From: Bacteroidota bacterium
GTDB taxonomy: Bacteria > Bacteroidota > Bacteroidia > Bacteroidales > 4484-276
NCBI GenBank assembly: GCA_013203545.1
Contig: JABMQA010000685.1
Location: 1 to 7,208 of the forward strand
Direction of reading: 5' to 3'
Length of the DNA: 7,208 nt
Shown here: piece by piece, positions 1 to 5,232 of the stretch
Position numbering within the stretch: the stretch's first letter is position 1
Layout: the number at the start of each line of letters is the position of its first letter
The notes under the pieces: model-generated
Told to the model about the DNA's origin: nothing
Database searches by the model: none
The model's input: only the letters and a program-made list of their open reading frames with translations
Translations under genes and position numbers: made by a program

Positions 1-1
1 C

Positions 2-2335
2 GACAAACATGGTGAAGACTTTTTGTTTGAAAAATTAAACCTGAACGACTGGCTTATAAAGTTTGTGGAAATTTTAGAACGTTTTGATTTTACGGTGGAT
101 GAAAGCAGCAGCCAATATCAGCAGATTGCCATTGACCCCGAAATGTTGGGGCGTGTTTTTGAAAACCTGCTGGCAAGCCAAAACAAAGAAACCGAAAAAT
201 TGGCCAACCAGCGAAAAGCTTTCGGCGCTTTTTATACGCCACGTGAAATAGTGGGTTACATGGTGAACGAAAGCATTAAAGCACATCTTGAAACCTGCCT
301 GATGCCAAAGGAAATAAAAGATGAAAACACTGTTCAGGAGCCCACGGTTGCCTATAAAGGTTCTTTGTTTGAAGGCCTGGAGCAAGAGCAAACACAAAGG
401 GATTTACAGGTAATAAATCCGGAAAGAGAAAAAAAATACGAAAGGCTGAAAGAAAAAATTGAGAAGCTCTTTGCGCCAGACTGCACCGAGAACCCTTTTG
501 ATAAAATAGAAACGCAGAAAGTCCGCAGTGCCCTGAGCGAAATTAAAATACTTGACCCTGCCTGTGGATCGGGAGCTTTCCCGATGGGTGTTCTGTTGCG
601 GTTGATGGAATTGCGACAGATTGTAGGGCACGGATATAAAAATAATTATGAACTGAAAAACGAAATATTAAGCCGTAATATTTTTGGTGTTGACATTATG
701 CCTATGGCTATTGAAATAGCGAGGCTGAGGGCATGGTTAAGTTTGGTGCTGGAAACCGATTATAAACCCGCTGACCGCAAAAACAATTTTGGCATCAGCG
801 CTTTGCCCAACCTCGATTTTAAATTTGTTTGCGCAAATAGTTTGATCGATAGCGGCTATGACGAATTTCTAAAACATGTACACCTTAATTTGACGCTTTA
901 CCGGCTCGACGGTGAAATACAAAAATTAGAACAATTGCGCGACAACTATTTTGACCCCAAAGGCGACAAGCAAATAAAAGAACAGTTGCAGGAGAAATTT
1001 ACACAAACAAAAAATTATATTAAAACCGGGTTCAGCAGCCTGCGCAAAAGCTGGAACTTAGATGACTTTTTAAATAAAGTGGACGACTGGAACCCGTTTG
1101 ACGACAGCAAGCCCTCTTCATTCTTTTCACCGGCATGGATGTTTGGCATAAGGGATGGCTTTGATGTGGTGATTGGAAATCCGCCATACGTGCAAATTGC
1201 AAAGGGAATTTACAGCACTGCTAAATATCCCTATTCAGAAGGGAAAGACAAAGGCAAGCAAAATCTTTACAAAGTATTTGTAGAAGCTTCATATAATTTG
1301 GTGAAACAAGATTCCATAGGTTGTATGATTGTTCAAAGTAGTTTGTTGTGTGATTTGTCTTCCACTTTTACAAGAGAATTATTAATTACAAAATCTCAAA
1401 TAAAAAATATAATTGAATATCCCAAGAACTCAAGCAATGCTGAAGCACAAGTTTTTGATTCTGTGCTGCAAGGAACATGCACATATTTGTTTAGAAAATC
1501 ATTGCCTGATGAAAATTACCATTTGAATATTTCAATTAATAATGATACTTCAACAATGACAAAGCTTGATTTTGAAAGCATAAATCAAATGTCATTATTA
1601 AAACTATATCCTGAAACTTATTATTTACCTTTGATAAGTAAGTATGATTCAAAAGCTCTAAAAAAAATAAATCTATCTTCGCTTCCTTTTAATCATTTTA
1701 TTAAATCAATAAGTCAAGGTGATTTAAACCTCACAACCTGCAGTTCACAGTTTTCAGAAACTATAACTTCAGTTAAGTTGTACAGAGGAAGAAATATTCA
1801 TAGATTCGAGTTATTAGCAGAAGTAAAAGAATTTGTTAATGAAGATTTCCTAAAAGAGAAAGTAGTTGAAAATCAGAAATATACTTTCATTGTATTGCAA
1901 GAGATAACAGGAACAACAGACAAATACCGATTGCATGCTTGCTTAACAGATAAGGAAGAAAAATTTCTTTTTGGACATACAGCAAATAAGATTTTATTAA
2001 ATGATTTCTCTCTTATTGAAACTTGTATGGTGATATTGAATAGCAATTTGCTTGATTGGTTTTTCAGAAAAACATCAACAAATAATCATGTAATGGGTTA
2101 TGAGATTAAGCAATTACCTTTTCCAAAAAAAATAAAAAAAATTACAAAACCCTTCATCACCAGGGTAGAAAAAATCCTATCTCTCAAAAAGCAAAATAAG
2201 GACACCTCAGCCATAGAAAAAGAAATAGATGTGCTGGTGTATAAACTGTACGAACTTACTTATGATGAAGTAAAAATTATTGATAAGGATTTTTGGTTGA
2301 GTGAGGAGGCGTATGAAAAAATAAAAGTGGGATAA
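2..2335 (+). CDS. Eco57I-like restriction-modification DNA adenine methyltransferase, 5'-partial
   Basis: This is a DNA N6-adenine methyltransferase of the Eco57I type, probably a type IIG enzyme with cleavage and methylation in one chain. The frame is open to the left edge, so the true start lies upstream; the TTG at 23 is only an internal codon. There are 777 residues in the window, counted from the codon at 2-4. Motif X-like FYTP is at residues 77-80. The SAM-binding motif DPACGSGAF is at 185-193 (bases 554-580), followed by GVDIMP near 229. The catalytic NPPY is at 393-396 (bases 1178-1189). The roughly 200-residue charged insert between motifs I and IV is typical of this family. Residues from about 430 to 708 form the target-recognition region. 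A TaqI-like C-terminal specificity domain begins near LYRGRNIHRF (593-602) and ends with LPFP (705-708) and a helical tail. Any nuclease domain would be N-terminal and outside the window, so restriction activity is inferred. GC content falls sharply after NPPY. Confidence 0.9.
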   Translation, partial: DKHGEDFLFEKLNLNDWLIKFVEILERFDFTVDESSSQYQQIAIDPEMLGRVFENLLASQNKETEKLANQRKAFGAFYTPREIVGYMVNESIKAHLETCLMPKEIKDENTVQEPTVAYKGSLFEGLEQEQTQRDLQVINPEREKKYERLKEKIEKLFAPDCTENPFDKIETQKVRSALSEIKILDPACGSGAFPMGVLLRLMELRQIVGHGYKNNYELKNEILSRNIFGVDIMPMAIEIARLRAWLSLVLETDYKPADRKNNFGISALPNLDFKFVCANSLIDSGYDEFLKHVHLNLTLYRLDGEIQKLEQLRDNYFDPKGDKQIKEQLQEKFTQTKNYIKTGFSSLRKSWNLDDFLNKVDDWNPFDDSKPSSFFSPAWMFGIRDGFDVVIGNPPYVQIAKGIYSTAKYPYSEGKDKGKQNLYKVFVEASYNLVKQDSIGCMIVQSSLLCDLSSTFTRELLITKSQIKNIIEYPKNSSNAEAQVFDSVLQGTCTYLFRKSLPDENYHLNISINNDTSTMTKLDFESINQMSLLKLYPETYYLPLISKYDSKALKKINLSSLPFNHFIKSISQGDLNLTTCSSQFSETITSVKLYRGRNIHRFELLAEVKEFVNEDFLKEKVVENQKYTFIVLQEITGTTDKYRLHACLTDKEEKFLFGHTANKILLNDFSLIETCMVILNSNLLDWFFRKTSTNNHVMGYEIKQLPFPKKIKKITKPFITRVEKILSLKKQNKDTSAIEKEIDVLVYKLYELTYDEVKIIDKDFWLSEEAYEKIKVG

Positions 2336-2350
2336 ATGGGGCGATTTCAG

Positions 2351-2371
2351 AAAACCGGAAACCGGTTTTTT
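2351..2371. terminator. Hairpin terminator between convergent genes
   Basis: An 8-bp perfect stem, AAAACCGG (2351-2358) and CCGGTTTT (2362-2369), encloses an AAA loop. A run of six T (2366-2371) ends it on the plus strand. It starts 15 bases after the methyltransferase stop. On the minus strand the same hairpin ends in TTTT, 40 bases beyond the AraC-family stop, so it may work in both directions. The plus-strand role is the better supported one. Confidence 0.75.
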
Positions 2372-2410
2372 ATTGACATAACATTTCATATCATTTTTAA
2401 TGTTGTCGTT

Positions 2411-3220
2411 TTATTGAAAATAGTCCGAGTAAGGTTCACATTTCGAAAAATATTGTTTTGGTGTCATTCCGGATAAAGTTTTAAAATCATTTATCATGTG
2501 CGACTGGTCGTAATAGCCACAATCATAGGCCAATTCCGTTAATTGAATATCTTTATTTTTACTTTTGCAGTGTATCGCATTCTGAAATCTTACTGTTTTT
2601 ATAAACTGTTTAGGTGATGTTCCGATATATTCTAAAAAAGTACGCTCATATTGCTTCCTGCTCAAACAAGCCTCTGAAGATAGGAAGTTAATATTTATTA
2701 TTCCCTTTGCCTGGTTGATTAAAGCTATACTCTGACCAATACGGTTTAACTCATACTTTTTAGGGTATTTACGTAACTGATTGGTAAGAAAATTCTCAAC
2801 AATATTAATCTTTTCACAAAAGGTTTTAGATTCATATAAATCAGATTCCAATTCAATTGCCTTGTCTCTCAAAAGATATTTTAATGGTATATTTTGATCA
2901 TAAAACTCACTTATCGGAATGTCAAAGAACATCGACGCTCCGTGAGGTTGAAATAAAATTGAAAACAACGAAAGTTTAGCCGGGACGATTATGTCATAAT
3001 AACCCTTTTGTTGTCCGCTAAGGCATGCATTCTCCGGTATATTTTTGGCTTTATCCAAGGCCTGTGGTTTATCACCCAGGTAGAATATTAGTTCCATCAA
3101 TCCATTTGGAACGATCCGTTGTAAATATTCCGTTCCATTGGATATGCAATTCTCCATCGTCCAGTATTGTTTTACATACGGCGACAAACAAAATGATGGC
3201 CCGGATACCTGAAAACTCAT
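2411..3220 (-). CDS. AraC-family transcriptional regulator with DUF6597-like N-terminal domain
   Basis: This 269-residue cytoplasmic DNA-binding regulator has an N-terminal sensing half and a C-terminal AraC/XylS double helix-turn-helix. The N-terminal half shows the pattern of DUF6597-type regulators: PNGLMELIFYLGD at 38-50, SGQQKGYYD at 68-76 and FQPHGASMFFDIPISEF at 90-106. The first HTH covers about residues 176-205 and ends in the typical GTSPKQF. The second covers about 226-258, with LTELAYDCGYYDQSHMINDFK and the signature GMTPKQYF. Both helices look intact and the length is normal for the family. The ATG at 3220 is preceded on its strand by GGAG with a 12-base spacer. The VOC gene lies upstream on the same strand, but a strong hairpin separates them, so they are probably transcribed separately. 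The ligand and target genes cannot be read from the sequence. Regulation of the neighbouring VOC gene is possible but is only inferred from position. Confidence 0.92.
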   Translation of the reverse strand: MSFQVSGPSFCLSPYVKQYWTMENCISNGTEYLQRIVPNGLMELIFYLGDKPQALDKAKNIPENACLSGQQKGYYDIIVPAKLSLFSILFQPHGASMFFDIPISEFYDQNIPLKYLLRDKAIELESDLYESKTFCEKINIVENFLTNQLRKYPKKYELNRIGQSIALINQAKGIININFLSSEACLSRKQYERTFLEYIGTSPKQFIKTVRFQNAIHCKSKNKDIQLTELAYDCGYYDQSHMINDFKTLSGMTPKQYFSKCEPYSDYFQ

Positions 3221-3235
3221 GCGAATTTATTTCTC

Positions 3236-3264
3236 CAAAAATAAATGAAAATCAATAAAACAAT
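3236..3264 (-). promoter_or_regulatory. Possible Bacteroidota-type promoter for the AraC-family gene
   Basis: On the minus strand TATTTTTG (3236-3243) fits the TAnnTTTG -7 box of Bacteroidota, with ATTG (3261-3264) 17 bases upstream as a poor -33 box. The box ends 15 bases before the ATG and its last G is also the first G of the GGAG taken as ribosome binding site. A transcript started here would lack that GGAG, so the two readings compete. The region is AT-rich and chance matches are likely. Confidence 0.25.
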
Positions 3265-3269
3265 AAAAT

Positions 3270-3307
3270 CGGAATTGGCATTCCCTGACAGCGGAATACC
3301 AATTCCG
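3270..3307 (-). terminator. Strong hairpin terminator after the VOC gene
   Basis: Two 15-base arms, 3270-3284 and 3293-3307, pair across an 8-base loop. On the plus strand there is one C/A mismatch. On the minus strand that position becomes a G-U wobble, so the RNA stem is unbroken only in the minus direction. It begins 12 bases after the VOC stop and is followed on the minus strand by the T-rich ATTTTATTGTTTTATTG. The orientation therefore fits termination of VOC transcripts before the AraC-family gene. The T tract is interrupted, so read-through is possible. Confidence 0.7.
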
Positions 3308-3319
3308 GCATAACTTGGG

Positions 3320-3679
3320 TTACGCATCCCCATAAAGACCCATCCTGTTTCCTTCGCTATCGATAAACAGCGCAAAATAGCCACGGCCCTCGGCTTGAAT
3401 TTTTGTTTTGGGATAAATAATTTTACCCCCATTATTTTCAATTCTTATGATCGTGTTATCTAAATCATTTTCGGTATTCAGACTCACGATCACACCGTCT
3501 TTGGATGGATTAAAATCCGGCGCGAAGAATATTGCCCCCTCACCTGTGGGGAAACATGCCATTTTTTCTTCTCCACAATCTACCTCCTGTAAATCAAGCC
3601 CGAGGATAGCGTTGTAAAACATAACGGCTCTTTTAAAGTCTGTGGCCGGAATTTCAACCCATGAAATTAAATTTTTCAT
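3320..3679 (-). CDS. VOC-fold glyoxalase/bleomycin-resistance-like protein
   Basis: This 119-residue protein of the vicinal-oxygen-chelate superfamily has the usual length of a single-unit two-module VOC protein, which normally works as a dimer. The first beta-alpha-beta module opens with NLISWVEIPATDFKRAVMFY (3-22) and ILGLDL. The second runs from VIVSLNTENDLD (63-74) through IENNGGKIIYPKTKI to GYFALFIDSEGNRMGLY (100-116), the classic closing strand of the fold. It most resembles the lactoylglutathione lyase-related group (COG3324), whose members mostly have no known substrate. Metal ligands look incomplete: glutamate 9 sits where many members have histidine, and tyrosine 116 sits at the end of the closing strand where a His or Glu ligand is common. 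A catalytic role is therefore uncertain. I chose the ATG at 3679 because family members start MKNLI; a TTG two codons earlier (3685) is in frame but less likely. No clear Shine-Dalgarno sequence precedes it. Confidence 0.9.
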   Translation of the reverse strand: MKNLISWVEIPATDFKRAVMFYNAILGLDLQEVDCGEEKMACFPTGEGAIFFAPDFNPSKDGVIVSLNTENDLDNTIIRIENNGGKIIYPKTKIQAEGRGYFALFIDSEGNRMGLYGDA

Positions 3680-3715
3680 TTTCAATAAAATTAAATTATA
3701 CGATTATTAACGGCA

Positions 3716-3744
3716 CAAAAATACATGGGGAGAAACATAATAAA
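3716..3744 (-). promoter_or_regulatory. Possible Bacteroidota-type promoter for the VOC gene
   Basis: On the minus strand TATTTTTG (3716-3723) matches the TAnnTTTG -7 consensus, and TTTA (3741-3744) lies 17 bases upstream as an imperfect -33 box. This would give an AT-rich leader of about 30 bases before the ATG at 3679, a sensible distance. The evidence is motif match and position only. Confidence 0.4.
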
Positions 3745-3975
3745 TTGTAAAACTGCGACATTGTGGGGGACGCATGCACTACAATTAATGGTGCACAAAC
3801 TGGCAACCAGTGTATGACTTCTTTATTTGTTCTCTTCAGTCCGGCCATTTCTCAGATTTATGCCCGTATATCCCTGACGTTTATAATTATGTGCATTTAT
3901 CTTTAGTTTGTACCTATTTAGCTGGTAATATGGGGGGGAAATGTGGGCAGTATTCAAGTAAATTTATGCTTCCAC
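3745..3975. other. Intergenic stretch without a recognisable gene
   Basis: This is the left part of the gap between the VOC gene and lpxD. The only long frame here (3810-4046, plus) is rich in Cys, Tyr and His, has no ribosome site and runs into the palindromic element, so I do not call it a gene. Small structures are visible: TGCAC/GTGCA arms around 3776-3795, a 5-bp hairpin ACTGG-caa-CCAGT at 3799-3811, and a run of seven G at 3932-3938. I assign no function to any of them. Confidence 0.5.
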
Positions 3976-4051
3976 ACTTGCGGAACTTCGCAGTCATTTA
4001 TTGTCATTTGTCCGTCAGCGTTCGACTGACTACTAATGACAATTGAATGAC
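3976..4051. repeat. Composite palindromic element, REP-like
   Basis: Two adjoining inverted repeats are visible. The smaller is ACT-t-GCG (3976-3982) against CGCAGT (3989-3994) around the loop GAACTT. The larger pairs GTCATT (3993-3998) and TTGTCATT (4001-4008) with AATGACAA (4035-4042) and AATGAC (4046-4051), about 14 to 15 bp with a small bulge. It is capped by a 5-bp stem GTCAG/CTGAC (4014-4018, 4026-4030) with loop CGTTCGA. No T tract follows on either strand, so it is not a standard intrinsic terminator. It lies 61 bases beyond the lpxD stop. Location in a gap and nested palindromes suggest a REP-type or other non-autonomous mobile repeat, or a transcript-end structure for lpxD. Only one copy is in the window, so dispersal is inferred. 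Confidence 0.5.
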
Positions 4052-4112
4052 AAAATACTTCACCTATCTGAAAAATATCAACCACCTAAATAATTACACA
4101 CGACAACAAATT

Positions 4113-5099
4113 TTAAACAAGCTTACGTATGGCCACCCACTGTTTGAGCATTTCCCTTGCATCCGTGGCAGGATAACCCAAAACAATTTTACCGGCCGGG
4201 ACGTCGTTCATTACACCGGAGCCTGCACCTACCACAGCGCCCGAATGGATGGTTGTATGATCCTTAATGGATGCGCTCCCACCAATGACAACACCATCCC
4301 CCAAGGTAACAGAGCCTGCCAGGCCACTGTTGCCGGCCATAATACAAAAACGGCCCATCACGCAATTGTGCGCAATCTGAACAAGGTTGTCAATTTTACA
4401 ACCATCCCCAATTATTGTTGAACTGAATTTACCACGATCAACACAGGAATTGGCCCCTATCTCAACGCCATTACCAATCACTACATTTCCGATTTGAGGA
4501 ATTTTAATCAGTCCCCTGCCATCCTCACTGGGACGATATCCAAAGCCATCGGCGCCAATACTTGCATTGGTATGGAAAATACAATTGTTCCCGATTTCGC
4601 ATCGCTCACGAATTACCGTACCAGACCAGATAACAGTACCATTGCCAATTTTGGTTTCATTAAGGATGGTAACATTGGGATATAAAACAACCCCATCGCC
4701 CAAAACAACATCCTTTCCTACAAAGCAACCGGCACCTATTTTGCAATCTTTACCAATAGTAGCTGATTGGTGAACAACAGCTGTGGGATGGATATCTTCA
4801 TCAAATTGGGGAGGGCCGGGATCGAACACTTCCAATAATCCGGCCATGGCCAAATCCGCATTTTTTACCCTGATCAATGCACGGTTCTCACCGGGTTCAA
4901 TTTTCAGTTTCTCATCAACAATCGCTGCACATGCACTGGATGTTTCCCATAATCGCACATATTTCCTGCTTCCAATAAATGTAATATGATTTTTACCGGC
5001 CCTTTCCAATTCTTCAGGGCCCTCAATTTGCAGGTTGGTATCCCCAACCAATTCGCCCTTTATAATCCCGTTGATTTCTTTGATTGTAAACGATTTCAT
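4113..5099 (-). CDS. lpxD: UDP-3-O-(3-hydroxyacyl)glucosamine N-acyltransferase LpxD
   Basis: LpxD adds the second 3-hydroxyacyl chain, from acyl-ACP, to the 2-amino group of UDP-3-O-acylglucosamine, the third step of lipid A synthesis. It acts as a cytoplasmic trimer. The protein is 328 residues, close to the usual length of about 340. Residues 1-100 form the LpxD N-terminal uridine-binding domain (ITFIGSRKY at 39-47, with the conserved Phe41 and Tyr47). From about 103 to 300 there are hexapeptide repeats of a left-handed beta helix. Signatures are IGADGFGY (181-188), NLVQIAHN (238-245) with the expected catalytic His244, and GNSGLAGSVTLGD (256-268). The end, QWVAIRKL, forms the C-terminal helix. 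The start at 5099 has GAAGGG six bases upstream. No lpxC, fabZ or lpxA follows it, so this may be a stand-alone or second LpxD; Bacteroidota often carry more than one. The head-to-head sensor kinase gene shares the 133-base upstream gap. Confidence 0.95.
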   Translation of the reverse strand: MKSFTIKEINGIIKGELVGDTNLQIEGPEELERAGKNHITFIGSRKYVRLWETSSACAAIVDEKLKIEPGENRALIRVKNADLAMAGLLEVFDPGPPQFDEDIHPTAVVHQSATIGKDCKIGAGCFVGKDVVLGDGVVLYPNVTILNETKIGNGTVIWSGTVIRERCEIGNNCIFHTNASIGADGFGYRPSEDGRGLIKIPQIGNVVIGNGVEIGANSCVDRGKFSSTIIGDGCKIDNLVQIAHNCVMGRFCIMAGNSGLAGSVTLGDGVVIGGSASIKDHTTIHSGAVVGAGSGVMNDVPAGKIVLGYPATDAREMLKQWVAIRKLV

Positions 5100-5104
5100 A
5101 AATT

Positions 5105-5110
5105 CCCTTC
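5105..5110 (-). promoter_or_regulatory. Ribosome binding site of lpxD
   Basis: On the minus strand GAAGGG lies five bases before the ATG at 5099 (spacer AATTT plus one base of latitude). It is the clearest Shine-Dalgarno-like site in a window where most genes lack one, and it supports the chosen lpxD start. Confidence 0.55.
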
Positions 5111-5191
5111 AATTTAATTTTGGTACTGAAAACTGCATTGGTAAAACTATAAAAAATATTTTAACCATGTCATATTAATCCTTTTTTGTCA

Positions 5192-5199
5192 TATTTTTG
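5192..5199 (+). promoter_or_regulatory. Possible -7 promoter box of the TPR sensor kinase
   Basis: TATTTTTG fits the Bacteroidota TAnnTTTG box and stands 33 bases before the kinase ATG at 5233. No convincing TTTG -33 element is seen at the expected distance, so this is a position-supported motif match only. The leader between the box and the start is AT-rich (ending AAAATAAACAGCT) without a Shine-Dalgarno sequence, which is common in this phylum. Confidence 0.35.
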
Positions 5200-5232
5200 T
5201 CCATCGCATTTTTCATTTTAAAATAAACAGCT

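Noticed and set aside
23..25. TTG as the start of the methyltransferase
   Set aside because: The same frame is open to the left edge (DKHGEDF before it) and the family has a long N-terminal part, so this codon is internal.
74..631. Two minus-strand open frames under the methyltransferase
   Set aside because: They lie opposite well-conserved motifs of a clear plus-strand gene and their translations resemble no known family.
2207..2389. Minus-strand frame across the end of the methyltransferase
   Set aside because: It overlaps the coding end and the terminator hairpin, and its Phe/Ile/Tyr-rich translation reflects AT-rich antisense sequence.
3217..3441. Minus-strand frame between the VOC and AraC-family genes
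   Set aside because: It overlaps the VOC 3' end in another frame and crosses the terminator hairpin; no domain is visible.
3810..4046. 78-residue plus-strand frame in the intergenic gap
   Set aside because: It has unusual Cys/His/Tyr-rich composition, no ribosome site, no domain, and it ends inside the palindromic element.
3993..4051. Integron attC site or intrinsic terminator of lpxD
   Set aside because: No RYYYAAC/GTTRRRY core sites are seen at the ends and no T tract follows the stem on the lpxD strand.
4047..4989. Several plus-strand frames opposite lpxD
   Set aside because: They are antisense shadows of the regular hexapeptide-repeat coding sequence.
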